Assembly: GCF_001635455.1 (NCBI RefSeq)
Contig: NZ_LWEH01000091.1
Coordinates: 186,001 to 250,000 of the forward strand
Source: Vibrio sp. HI00D65
GTDB lineage: Bacteria > Pseudomonadota > Gammaproteobacteria > Enterobacterales > Vibrionaceae
Length of the DNA: 64,000 nucleotides
Direction of reading: 5' to 3'
Positions 16,369 through 25,096 of this stretch are shown piece after piece (position 1 is the first letter of the stretch; every line of letters starts with the position of its first letter). The position numbers and the translations under genes are program-made. The notes beneath the pieces were generated by a model. That model did no database searches, was not told the origin of the DNA, and was given only the letters and a program-made list of their open reading frames with translations.

Positions 16369-16833
16369 TTATTGATGGACGACTTTGAAACGCTCGAGCA
16401 CCAACATCATGTCTTCACTTGGTGTGATCTTTAAGTCATCGCATTCACGAGAGAAAAAATTCCAGTGCGCTTCTCGCCACCATGCCAACGTTTTATCACC
16501 CTCGCCTTCAGCGGCAGCAAACTCAGCCGTCACCTGGTTATATGGGCACAATGACACCGATGTAAGTTCAACAATACAGACAGGATCACCGTTCCAATCA
16601 GTGACCACCTGTAAATGTCCAACAACGGGCATGGTTTCGCCTTCATGGCTGTACCAATATTCCATGCTGCACGAGGCTTGTTTTTCACCTTTCAGTATCA
16701 GCTGCGCGCATAGATTGGCGTTGTACTCATCCGCACAGTAATAGTCGGCACTGAATGAGGTGTATTGTTTGGCAACTTCAGCCGGCAGTGACTTGAGATA
16801 ACTATCTAGATAGACTTTGCTTCTTTTTTCCAT
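16369..16833 (-). CDS. ASCH-domain protein
   Basis: About 154 residues when started at the internal ATG at 16831-16833 (MEKRSKVYLDSYLKSL). A longer frame is open to 16896, and neither start has a strong ribosome site. The protein shows the ASCH pattern (KGEKQASCSMEYWYSHEGE, VVTDWNGDPVCIVELTSV, EGEGDKTLAWWREAHWNFF), the same layout as E. coli YhfF. ASCH domains bind RNA or act as amidohydrolases; the role of this one is unknown. Confidence 0.75.
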   Translation of the reverse strand: MEKRSKVYLDSYLKSLPAEVAKQYTSFSADYYCADEYNANLCAQLILKGEKQASCSMEYWYSHEGETMPVVGHLQVVTDWNGDPVCIVELTSVSLCPYNQVTAEFAAAEGEGDKTLAWWREAHWNFFSRECDDLKITPSEDMMLVLERFKVVHQ

Positions 16834-17058
16834 AATGGGTCCATTTTCAATATTTATTTCAGCCAGAAGCACTATATATTGAGCAACTGACTGCATTGCG
16901 CGTAACCTATCAAGGAGTGTAAACGGTGTAAACCAAGTAACGATTAAAGTGTGTGCTCAGAGAGTAGATTTAATGCAGGACTGTTAGATCAAAAAAAGAG
17001 CTAAAAACACCTTCAGGCAGTGCTTTTAACTCTTTGTATTTTATTGTGGATTAACCAA

Positions 17059-18114
17059 TTAGCGGTTTAAGAAGTCTACCGCTTTATCTGGGAAGTCGGT
17101 AAACACGCCGTCGACTTTCACTTGGTTATAAAACACGTCCAACATACCATCGAAGTTATCGACATAACCTGGAATTCGGCCTGGATCAGCGCGGAATGTA
17201 TATGGGTGAACATCTAAGCCTGCGTCTTTCGCTGATTTCATCAATGGCTTAATGATGATATTGCCTTTGGTTGATGCATCGTCCACCAGCATAGGTTTCC
17301 AAGGACCAATACCGTCAGCATAAGTCGCCACTTTTTCCATGCCGCCTTTCTCGAACATCCAATCATAACTATAAGGCGTCGCTACGTCGCCTTTGTAAGT
17401 CATGGTTTCATTCCAGTCCGTGTAAGCCATCAGCTGAACCAGCTTGAGGTCCATTTCCATCGCAGGCATGAGTTCGTCGTTTATACGTTTTAGTTCGTTC
17501 GCATCGAAACACTGCAAGTAGACCTTATCATCTTTAGATAAGTAACCATATTGATGCAAGGTAGCCAGTACTGCTTTAGAAATGTCTTTGCCTTCATGAC
17601 GGTGGAACCAAGGTGCTTTGATTTCTGGGTAGATACCAACGTCATAACCAAGGGTCTTATTCAAACCTTGGATCATTTCGATTTCTTCTGCAAACGTTGG
17701 TACTCGGAAATCAGACTGCCACATTGGGAAGCGTGTTGGGTAACCTGCGACCTTGTTCCCTTGCTCATCAAGATTAAAGCCTTCTGTCACTCTTAATGAT
17801 TTGATCTCAGCGAGCGTAAAGTCTATCGCGTAGTAGCGCCCATCTTCACGCGCACGGTCAGGAAAGCGCTCAGCAACATCGGTAACGCGATCCAAATAAT
17901 GATCGTGAAGTACGACGAGTTGGTCGTCTTTGGTCATCACAACATCTTGTTCGATATAGTCCGGTTTCATTGCATACGCAAGAGCCTTAGCAGGCAGAGT
18001 GTGCTCAGGTAAGTAACCCGATGCGCCTCGGTGAGCAATCACCAAAGGATCGGCAAATGCGTTAGCCGATAAACTTAGAGCCAGCAGAGTCAGGGACAGG
18101 GACGTTGTTTTCAT
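17059..18114 (-). CDS. glpQ: Glycerophosphodiester phosphodiesterase GlpQ, periplasmic
   Basis: A 351-residue protein with a cleavable signal peptide (MKTTSLSLTLLALSLSANAFA) and then DPLVIAHRGASGYLPEHTL, the GDPD active-site opening with its His-Arg and Glu ligands. The second catalytic His is in LHDHYLDRVTDV. It would cut glycerophosphodiesters in the periplasm to sn-glycerol-3-phosphate and an alcohol. It lies 82 bp downstream of glpT in the same direction, so the product can be imported at once. Length matches E. coli GlpQ. Confidence 0.92.
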   Translation of the reverse strand: MKTTSLSLTLLALSLSANAFADPLVIAHRGASGYLPEHTLPAKALAYAMKPDYIEQDVVMTKDDQLVVLHDHYLDRVTDVAERFPDRAREDGRYYAIDFTLAEIKSLRVTEGFNLDEQGNKVAGYPTRFPMWQSDFRVPTFAEEIEMIQGLNKTLGYDVGIYPEIKAPWFHRHEGKDISKAVLATLHQYGYLSKDDKVYLQCFDANELKRINDELMPAMEMDLKLVQLMAYTDWNETMTYKGDVATPYSYDWMFEKGGMEKVATYADGIGPWKPMLVDDASTKGNIIIKPLMKSAKDAGLDVHPYTFRADPGRIPGYVDNFDGMLDVFYNQVKVDGVFTDFPDKAVDFLNR

Positions 18115-18196
18115 TGTTCTATTCCTTGATAAAATAGAGGCAGGTTATCCCTGCCTCGTTTGATTATTGGTATGATGCTGTTGAGTTAAATAATAA

Positions 18197-19567
18197 TTAA
18201 GCTATTGCCTCTTTCTCTTGCTCAAGGCTTTTCTCTTTATGGTGCTTACGCTCACCGACAAACGCGTATAGCAGACAGATGATTGAAGCAACACAAGCAC
18301 CAACCAAGATAGTGAAACCACCATCCCATCCGTAATGGTCAACCATGAAGCCTAGCACCGCGTTTGCTGCAACTGCGCCACCTAAGTAACCGAATAGTCC
18401 TGTTAGACCTGCGGCTGTACCTGCAGCTTTCTTAGGTGCAAGTTCAAGTGCGTACAGGCCAATTAGCATTACCGGACCGTAGATTAGGAAACCAATCGCA
18501 ATCAGTGCCATCATATCAATGGTTGGGTTACCTGCCGGGTTAAACCAGTAAACTAGGACCGCAATAGTCACCAATACCATGAACAAGATACCTGCTGGAG
18601 CACGGCGGCCCTTGAATAGTTTATCTGAGATCCAACCACACAACAGCGTGCCAGGAATACCAGCCCACTCGTACAAGAAGTAAGCCCAAGAAGATTTATC
18701 TACAGAGAAGTCTTTCGCTTCTTTTAGGTAAACAGGAGCCCAGTCCAGTACACCATATCGAATTAGGTAAACGAACGCGTTTGCAATCGCGATAGACCAA
18801 AGTAATTTGTTATTAAATACGTACTTAAAGAAGATCTCTTTCGCTGTCATCTCAGTTTCGTGAGACTTGTCGTAATCATCTGGGTAATCGTTTTTGTGCT
18901 CTTCAATTGGCGGTAGACCACAAGATTGAGGGGTATCTCTTACTGTGAACCAAATAAAAATAGCAACGAGAGTGGCAAAAAATGCAGGAACATAAAAAGC
19001 GGTTCGCCAATCGTCGTTAAAAGCCCACAGACCCAGTAAGAACATTGGACCAATCAATCCACCACCCACGTTGTGAGCAACGTTCCATACTGACACGATC
19101 TCGCCACGCTCTTTACGTGACCACCAGTGCACCATGGTTCGTCCACACGCTGGCCAGCCCATACCTTGGAACCAACCGTTTAAGAAAAGAAGAATAAACA
19201 TTGCTGTTATGCTGCCGGTTGCCCAAGGCATAAAACCAAAGCAGAACATAACCAGTGCCGACATTAACAAGCCACCACTGAGGAAATAACGAGGGTTAGA
19301 ACGGTCAGAAACGCTACCCATTAAGAATTTAGATAAACCGTAAGCAATAGACACGGCTGCTAATGCCACCCCTAGCTCACCACGGCTGAAACCCTGTTCA
19401 ATCAAGTAAGGCATTGCCAAACTGAAGTTTTTACGGACTAGGTAGTAACCCGCATAGCCAACAAAAATACCGATGAACAGTTGCCATCGTAATCGTGTGT
19501 AAGTGCTATCGATCTTATCTGATGACAAGCGATCGATATGCGCCATAGGTTTGAATATTCCAAACAT
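18197..19567 (-). CDS. glpT: Glycerol-3-phosphate:phosphate antiporter GlpT
   Basis: A 456-residue major-facilitator protein with twelve predicted membrane spans. It begins [20 protein letters not shown] and carries the organophosphate antiporter hallmark [15 protein letters not shown] near residues 40-55. The cytoplasmic loop near residue 220-245 is acidic and charged, as in GlpT. It exchanges glycerol-3-phosphate for inorganic phosphate across the inner membrane. It heads the glpT-glpQ operon. GlpR-type control is plausible (see the upstream motifs). Confidence 0.92.
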   Translation of the reverse strand: MFGIFKPMAHIDRLSSDKIDSTYTRLRWQLFIGIFVGYAGYYLVRKNFSLAMPYLIEQGFSRGELGVALAAVSIAYGLSKFLMGSVSDRSNPRYFLSGGLLMSALVMFCFGFMPWATGSITAMFILLFLNGWFQGMGWPACGRTMVHWWSRKERGEIVSVWNVAHNVGGGLIGPMFLLGLWAFNDDWRTAFYVPAFFATLVAIFIWFTVRDTPQSCGLPPIEEHKNDYPDDYDKSHETEMTAKEIFFKYVFNNKLLWSIAIANAFVYLIRYGVLDWAPVYLKEAKDFSVDKSSWAYFLYEWAGIPGTLLCGWISDKLFKGRRAPAGILFMVLVTIAVLVYWFNPAGNPTIDMMALIAIGFLIYGPVMLIGLYALELAPKKAAGTAAGLTGLFGYLGGAVAANAVLGFMVDHYGWDGGFTILVGACVASIICLLYAFVGERKHHKEKSLEQEKEAIA

Positions 19568-19601
19568 AGGAACCTCATGTTATTGGGCGAAGGAAGAATA
19601 A

Positions 19602-19768
19602 AATGCTCGAACGAAAAAATTAACGCTCATTCGAAAACAGAAGGGATTGTATGTGCTTCAGGAATAATTTCTGTGATGCATATAGCTAATAACAATAAAA
19701 TTGTTTAAATACAGCAAATTAGTTTCATTTAATTAGATCATGCTTCATATTTTTGAACGTTCGTTTAC
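19602..19768 (-). promoter_or_regulatory. glpT upstream region with possible GlpR half-sites
   Basis: Three related motifs occur upstream of glpT: ATGCTCGAACGAAAAA (from 19603), ACGCTCATTCGAAAAC (from 19623) and TTGAACGTTCGTTTAC (19753-19768). They resemble halves of the E. coli GlpR operator (TGTTCG/CGAACA types). The rest of the 19568-19935 gap is AT-rich and holds no gene that I can see. This is pattern matching by eye. Confidence 0.3.
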
Positions 19769-19935
19769 TATTTAATCAATTGCAAATCGAGCAAGCACTA
19801 GCCAAAGGTGAGCAATCGCGTACAAAACAACCACAGTACGTTGTATTATTGTCCTGGCTGCATATTGAATACTGCGTTTTATGATGGTGACAAGACAACT
19901 TTCTATTTCTAGAAGCATATTTAGGACGGTACAAA

Positions 19936-19967
19936 GACAAAAAAGGGCCTAGATTTCTCTAGCCCCT
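19936..19967 (-). terminator. Rho-independent terminator after the DUF3297 gene
   Basis: The minus strand forms GGGGCTAGA-GAAA-TCTAGGCCC followed by TTTTTTGT, a good stem with a U-tract. It lies about 45 bp after the DUF3297 stop. Confidence 0.75.
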
Positions 19968-20011
19968 TCTGTAAACAGTATTCCGCAGCTGATTTCAGCT
20001 ACAACAATCTA

Positions 20012-20272
20012 TTATTCTTCGATGTAGTAAGCTTCTACAGTGCCTTTAAGAGTGATAAGCATTGGCTGACCGAAACGATCAAGTGCTTTAGGAGAAGGAA
20101 TCTTCACCCAACCTTCGCTGATGCAGTATTCTTCAACATCAGTACGCTCATTACCATTTAGACGGATACCGATTGGGTATTCGAAACACTCAGCCACGTG
20201 GTGTGGGCTGCGTGGGTTGCCTGCAAGATGATCTGGTAAAGCTGGTCTTGAATTAGTATCGCTCATGTTCAT
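20012..20272 (-). CDS. DUF3297 family protein
   Basis: An 86-residue acidic protein. The central block GNPRSPHHV ... IGIRLNGNERTDVEEYCISEGWVKIP is the conserved core of the DUF3297 family of small proteobacterial proteins with no known role. There is no signal peptide or membrane span. A second in-frame Met (MSDTNSRPALP) three residues in may be the true start. A good terminator follows it, so it is a separate unit between the glp operon and the siderophore locus. Confidence 0.75.
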   Translation of the reverse strand: MNMSDTNSRPALPDHLAGNPRSPHHVAECFEYPIGIRLNGNERTDVEEYCISEGWVKIPSPKALDRFGQPMLITLKGTVEAYYIEE

Positions 20273-20370
20273 TACCTGTATGTAAGTAAATAAAAAAGTG
20301 CGTCATTCTAGTCAATATAGGCTTTGTGCTCAACAACTGCTGTGATAAATCGTATTGATAGCTTTAATCA

Positions 20371-20404
20371 GCGCCTAGTTGTTTGATTTAACGACAACCT
20401 AGGC
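20371..20404 (-). terminator. Stem-loop after the ornithine hydroxylase gene
   Basis: GCCTAGGTTGT and ACAACTAGGC arms around an 11-base loop form a stable hairpin about 20 bp after the stop of the monooxygenase gene. There is no clear U-tract, so termination is probable rather than certain. It marks the 3' end of the receptor-acyltransferase-hydroxylase operon. Confidence 0.45.
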
Positions 20405-20423
20405 ACTATTCACATACTTAAAA

Positions 20424-21707
20424 TTATTCTTTTTCTAAAGTTAGCTCCTCGGTTTCAAGAAGCGCTTCTACAATCTCTCGAGAACGAACAGCCAACACTG
20501 AAAGCAACGTATCACTCAGACCATGTGAAGACTCACAGCACCCCTGTAGGAAAATCTTAACCCCGCAGTTTGACTTCATATCTAATTGGTATGAACGCCC
20601 TACCGATTTACTATCAATCAAGGGTTCAATGGAGCTGAGCATTTGGTTGAACTCATCGTATCTATAACCAGTAGCAAGAATGATCGCGTCGTATTCATTC
20701 CATGTCTGCACCTTGTTGATTGTGTCACTCAAGCGCAACGCCACTTTGTCGTCTTTCACTGCTACTTCTTGAATGTCGTGGCAACGTAGATGTTGATGTT
20801 TACCTTCACCTGTTACTTTCTGTAAGTAAAGAAGCTCATAAATTGCATTGAGTTCTTCTGTATCCACAACGGAATAGTTAGTTGAGCTAAAGCGGGAAAG
20901 AATATGGTCACGTTGTTCTTGCGTGCTTTCATACATTTGGTCTGTAAATTCAGGGTCAAACACCTCGTTTACAAACGGGCTATCATCGGCTGGGTGCAAT
21001 GCAAAGCGGCGGTTAATCATGTGAACTTCACCGCCGGAGTAACGGTTCGTCAGATCAACAAATATTTCAGCAGCACTCTGCCCTGCGCCCACAATTGCAA
21101 TCTTAGGCTTCGATTTTGACTTAAAGGTTTCACGCCACACCTTATACTTCGAAGAGTGAATAATATTTTCGTTATCATGACCTTCAAACTGTTTCGGAAG
21201 CTTTGGCATGCCGCCCATACCAACAATGAGGTTCTTTGCAATTCGAACCGTTTGATTGCCGTGAATGTCAGTAGACGTGACCTTCACTTTAGAAGTATGA
21301 CCATCTTCTTCCATTGCCTCAATATTAATGACTCGTTGGCCGTAACTCACTCGATCTGAGAATTGATTTGCGACCCACGTCAGATAATCATTAAACTCGA
21401 GACGAGAAGGATTCATACTACCTAGGTTAATGAAAGCGTTAAGCCTGTCTTTGGTGTGCAAATAGTTAACGAATGAATAAGGGCTCGTTGGGTTGCGCAA
21501 TGTCACCAGGTCCTTCAAGCACGATATTTGCATTCTTGTACCATCAAGCAACATGCCGCCGTGCCATTCAAAGTGAGATTTTTGCTCCAAGAAGCAATAA
21601 CTTAAACCATTACCTTTAGCCAGCTCTTCCAGTGTAATAGCTATCGATAAATTTGCAGGACCAAAGCCTACACCTAGAACATCATATTCCTTAATTTGTC
21701 TTGTCAT
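20424..21707 (-). CDS. L-ornithine N5-monooxygenase (PvdA-like)
   Basis: A 427-residue flavin N-monooxygenase. The FAD loop is GVGFGPANLSIAI near residues 12-24, followed by the substrate-site stretch CLKDLVTLRNPTSPYSFVNYL, which is almost that of PvdA. The NADPH loop is AIVGAGQSAAEIFVDL, and the late ATGY motif is LATGYRYDE. The enzyme would oxidise the side-chain amine of L-ornithine to N5-hydroxyornithine, the first step to a hydroxamate siderophore. It is closer to ornithine hydroxylases than to the lysine enzyme IucD in my reading. It is the last gene of the Fur-linked receptor operon. Confidence 0.88.
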   Translation of the reverse strand: MTRQIKEYDVLGVGFGPANLSIAITLEELAKGNGLSYCFLEQKSHFEWHGGMLLDGTRMQISCLKDLVTLRNPTSPYSFVNYLHTKDRLNAFINLGSMNPSRLEFNDYLTWVANQFSDRVSYGQRVINIEAMEEDGHTSKVKVTSTDIHGNQTVRIAKNLIVGMGGMPKLPKQFEGHDNENIIHSSKYKVWRETFKSKSKPKIAIVGAGQSAAEIFVDLTNRYSGGEVHMINRRFALHPADDSPFVNEVFDPEFTDQMYESTQEQRDHILSRFSSTNYSVVDTEELNAIYELLYLQKVTGEGKHQHLRCHDIQEVAVKDDKVALRLSDTINKVQTWNEYDAIILATGYRYDEFNQMLSSIEPLIDSKSVGRSYQLDMKSNCGVKIFLQGCCESSHGLSDTLLSVLAVRSREIVEALLETEELTLEKE

Positions 21708-21782
21708 ACATAACCTTATGAAAATTTTTGGGAACGAAGCCCCCTATTCCGACTCCATTCTTCAGCACTGACTATTTAACGG

Positions 21783-22760
21783 CTAAAACTCGTTGCTGAA
21801 GAAGGTGTCTTTCAACTGACACATCAAAGCCGCACGCTTATGCGGAAACTCAAATTCTTTAACTTTTGCAAAACCGTATTTTTGTAGGTACCCGATCATC
21901 TTGTCGTTATCGGCTCGTGGCTCACTAACAATCTTTTCAGTTCGGGGGTCGGATAAGTAAATGAAATGACAAACAGAGGGTAACCAAGCCGCAACTTTAT
22001 GTGCGCCACGGTGAGACTCTTCCCCTACCAGCATGTGGATTCCACGGTCATAATCACCTGCAGCGTAATACGGGGCGATTCGATCTTCTTTGGTCCAGTA
22101 CACTTCGATGTAGGCGAAAGGCTGATTGTCTAAACACACAATAAGAAGCTGATTCTTATTGTTTTTTACCGACTCTTCTAAGTACCGTCTGTGCTCTTCC
22201 AGTGAACCCGTTTGCTCCCAGAAATTCGCTACACGTTGGCTGTTTTGCCACTTATTGAAGAAGGTTAAGTGCTTGTCGACATCCAAGCCCTCTAGAGTGA
22301 GAACGGCGTTAAGTTCAGGAATATAACGACGATACAATTCACCCAATAAGGGCTTTGGCCTCGCGGGATGATAACCTGCCGCATCGAGAACTTGCTTATG
22401 GGGGTAAAGCGTTCGGTGTCGATTCTTAAGCCAAAGTTCAGGAACTTGCATAATGGCTTCACGCCAAAGCACCTTTAAGCCCTCAGCAGTTTCAAAGCAC
22501 AAAGAATCCAATACTTCACTTCTAAACAGCCCAAGTTCAATCGTTCGAATTTTGGGGTTAGCAGAGAATAGAAGTGCAAAAGCAGAAAGTTGCTCCGTGT
22601 TTAACGCGGTCATTTGAGTTAAACGCCAAAACTGGTTTGTTTCCCGCACAACTTCAACCACACCAGAACTAACTTCAACGCAGTAACTGTCTTGTGCCTC
22701 TCTTAACGAAACACTCTGTCCATCGGACAGAGTGTTCAGAGGCTGGCTCTTACCAGTCAT
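21783..22760 (-). CDS. IucB-like N5-hydroxyornithine acyltransferase
   Basis: A 325-residue protein. The N-terminal ~130 residues are a poorly conserved extension; the C-terminal half is an IucB/SidF-type GNAT domain. Key stretches are the IEVYWTKEDRIAPYY strand, DYDRGIHMLVGEESHRGAH and LSDPRTEKIVSEPRADN, the last two typical of hydroxamate-forming acyltransferases. It would put an acetyl (or other short acyl) group on N5-hydroxyornithine to make the iron-binding hydroxamate. Its start overlaps the end of the receptor gene by 11 bp, so the two are translated together. Confidence 0.83.
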   Translation of the reverse strand: MTGKSQPLNTLSDGQSVSLREAQDSYCVEVSSGVVEVVRETNQFWRLTQMTALNTEQLSAFALLFSANPKIRTIELGLFRSEVLDSLCFETAEGLKVLWREAIMQVPELWLKNRHRTLYPHKQVLDAAGYHPARPKPLLGELYRRYIPELNAVLTLEGLDVDKHLTFFNKWQNSQRVANFWEQTGSLEEHRRYLEESVKNNKNQLLIVCLDNQPFAYIEVYWTKEDRIAPYYAAGDYDRGIHMLVGEESHRGAHKVAAWLPSVCHFIYLSDPRTEKIVSEPRADNDKMIGYLQKYGFAKVKEFEFPHKRAALMCQLKDTFFSNEF

Positions 22761-24948
22761 AGGTTACGCTCGCAATTACGTTACGGCGATCACCGTAATA
22801 ACAAGAACCAGCGCAAGTCGCTACGTATTCTTTGTCCGCTAGGTTCTTAGCTGCAACTTGGAACTTGTAATCTTCGATTCGGTAACTCAGTGTTGCGTCA
22901 AACAATGTGTAAGAAGGAACGACGTTAGTTTCTGTATTGTCGGCATACGAATCACCAACGTAACGTGCACCCGCACCAACGGTTAAGCCATCAAGTGGAC
23001 CACTCAAGAAACGATAGTTTGCCCAAGCCGAAGCCAGTTGATCGGCAATTTGTGACGGCGTGTTCCCCACAATACTGTTGTCAGCATCTTCAGTGATTTC
23101 AGAATCAATGAACGACACATTACCAATCAAAGTCAATGCTTCGGTCACGTTTGCCACCGCTTCCAGTTCAATGCCACGGTTGCGGACTTCACCAATTTGC
23201 GTGAATTGTGTTTTATGCATACTCTTCAAGTTCTCTTTGGATACTTGAAATGCCGCAATGTTGAAGTAGCCTTCAAAACTACGCGGTTGGTATTTCAAGC
23301 CCACTTCGTATTGCTCACCACGTTCTGGTTTCGCAGGATTTTTATTGTCATCTAGTTCGATAATAGGATTAAACGACTGGGCATAGCTCGCATAAGGTGT
23401 AAAGCCACTATCCATCAAGTAAGCAACACCGAAGTTGGTTGTCCACTCTTCGTTATCAACCTTAGTTTTTGCGCCCGTAGTCGTGTTATGTGTCTTGTTT
23501 TGGGAATCGTCGTAACGAACACCAACTTGCACTGCCCACTTGTCCGCAATCATCATTTGATTTTGTAAATACAGACCCAATTGGTGGTTTTTTGTTTTAG
23601 TCGTTTCACGATCCGACTCTGTGTACGGTTGCTGGGTAATCGGATTGATCAAAGCGACATTGTTGCCATATGTAGGGTCAAAAATGTTAAACTGTAGGTT
23701 TCCATCAACTGCGACAAGTGGATCTCTAACATTAATTCCAACACCGTCTGTAGGATAGTCCTTACTATCGATATCAATATTTTGATAATCGATACCAGCC
23801 AACAAAGTATGTTCTACGATGCCAGTAGTAAAGGTGTGCACAACACGGTTGTCGATATTAAATGCGTCAGACGAGCCTTCTTCAGTAGTAGCCCCGCGTA
23901 CAATATTACTGCTTGTTGGGTCAGGAAGGCCAAAGTCTTTCATGTAGCCAAGCGTGTACATTTGACGAAGGTTGATGTCCATCTTGCTGTAACGTGTGTT
24001 CTGCATGAAGTAGGTAGTGTCATTAAAATGATGTTCAAATTCATAACCTACTGACAGCTGTTCACGCTCGAACGTATCCCAATCTGAATTACCTACCGAA
24101 GTGCTATCACTGATTTTCCCGTTTGGATTCGACGTTAACGTCCCTTCCATTGGCAAGAATTGTAGGTACGGATCAGAATCATCTTTCTGGTAGCTCGTTA
24201 GTAATGTAATTTTTGTGTCGTCTGTGAACTTGTAAGTCAGAGAAGGAGCGATAAAAATGCGTTCAGCTTCTACACCATCGACACGGCTGCCATTTTTACG
24301 ACCAAGCGCTTGAAGACGGAAAGCCATTTTATCGTTGACTTCAGAGTTCACATCTAAACTGATTTGCTTACGGTCATCTGTGCCGTACTCAAGAGCAAAC
24401 TGACCAGAACCACTATCAAATTGTGGACGCTTGCTCACGACGTTAATTACACCACCAGGAGGGGTTTGACCATATAACGCAGAGCCCGGGCCTCGTAAAA
24501 TCTCGACGCGTTCCAAACCAAACGGGTCGATTTGCCAACTGTAAAAACCCGATGAGTACAAACGCGTTCCATCTTGATACAAGCCACTGTTTGCTTGCTG
24601 AAAGCCACGGATAACAAACCAGTCTTGCTTGTTGTCTTCACCAAAATAATTCGCTTGGATACTCGGTGTGTATTGCAGTGCATCGGCAATACTGATCGAC
24701 GCTCGGTCGTCCATCTGTTCACGAGTCACAATAGAAATTGCACGTGGTGTCTCACCTATCGCAACGTCTGTTTTTGTTGCTGTTCGGCTGCTTAACCCTA
24801 CGTAACTAAAATCTGGACCTACTGAGCTATCTTCGAGTTGCTGCCCAATAACAACAACGGTTTCATCTTCGTTGGCCTGGACCATTCCTGACGATATAAC
24901 TAAAGCGACCGCAAGAGCAGTTGGGGTGCGCATAAAGTGCCGATTCAT
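22750..24948 (-). CDS. TonB-dependent ferric-siderophore receptor
   Basis: A 732-residue outer-membrane receptor. I start it at the ATG at 24946-24948, which has an AAGGAG site at 24955-24960 and a normal signal peptide ending near MVQANED. A longer frame to 24996 would run through the promoter. The TonB box region is DETVVVIG, then a plug domain (TPRAISIVTREQM, LERVEILRGPGSALYGQ, PGGVINVVSKRP) like FhuA/FhuE hydroxamate receptors, and a barrel ending in VTYDW with the terminal aromatic. It would import the ferric form of the siderophore made by the adjoining genes. Two Cys in the last loop (ATCAGSCYYG) may form a disulphide. Confidence 0.9.
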   Translation of the reverse strand: MNRHFMRTPTALAVALVISSGMVQANEDETVVVIGQQLEDSSVGPDFSYVGLSSRTATKTDVAIGETPRAISIVTREQMDDRASISIADALQYTPSIQANYFGEDNKQDWFVIRGFQQANSGLYQDGTRLYSSGFYSWQIDPFGLERVEILRGPGSALYGQTPPGGVINVVSKRPQFDSGSGQFALEYGTDDRKQISLDVNSEVNDKMAFRLQALGRKNGSRVDGVEAERIFIAPSLTYKFTDDTKITLLTSYQKDDSDPYLQFLPMEGTLTSNPNGKISDSTSVGNSDWDTFEREQLSVGYEFEHHFNDTTYFMQNTRYSKMDINLRQMYTLGYMKDFGLPDPTSSNIVRGATTEEGSSDAFNIDNRVVHTFTTGIVEHTLLAGIDYQNIDIDSKDYPTDGVGINVRDPLVAVDGNLQFNIFDPTYGNNVALINPITQQPYTESDRETTKTKNHQLGLYLQNQMMIADKWAVQVGVRYDDSQNKTHNTTTGAKTKVDNEEWTTNFGVAYLMDSGFTPYASYAQSFNPIIELDDNKNPAKPERGEQYEVGLKYQPRSFEGYFNIAAFQVSKENLKSMHKTQFTQIGEVRNRGIELEAVANVTEALTLIGNVSFIDSEITEDADNSIVGNTPSQIADQLASAWANYRFLSGPLDGLTVGAGARYVGDSYADNTETNVVPSYTLFDATLSYRIEDYKFQVAAKNLADKEYVATCAGSCYYGDRRNVIASVTYDW

Positions 24949-25001
24949 ATATTTCTCCTTCAAAACGGCTATGAACCAATTGTAATAAAAACACAAAAAA
25001 C

Positions 25002-25020
25002 AACGATAATGGTTATCATT
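25002..25020 (-). promoter_or_regulatory. Fur box upstream of the receptor operon
   Basis: AACGATAATGGTTATCATT matches the 19-bp Fur consensus AATGATAATNATTATCATT at 16 of 18 fixed positions. It lies 54-72 bp upstream of the receptor start, where it would block RNA polymerase when iron is plentiful. It also lies just 77 bp past the end of the second NRPS gene. Confidence 0.85.
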
Positions 25021-25096
25021 GCGATTAATAATTTAACGGAGTTTACCACGTAATTTTCAAAATAAAACATCTCAGCAATAGTTATTCATAATATTA

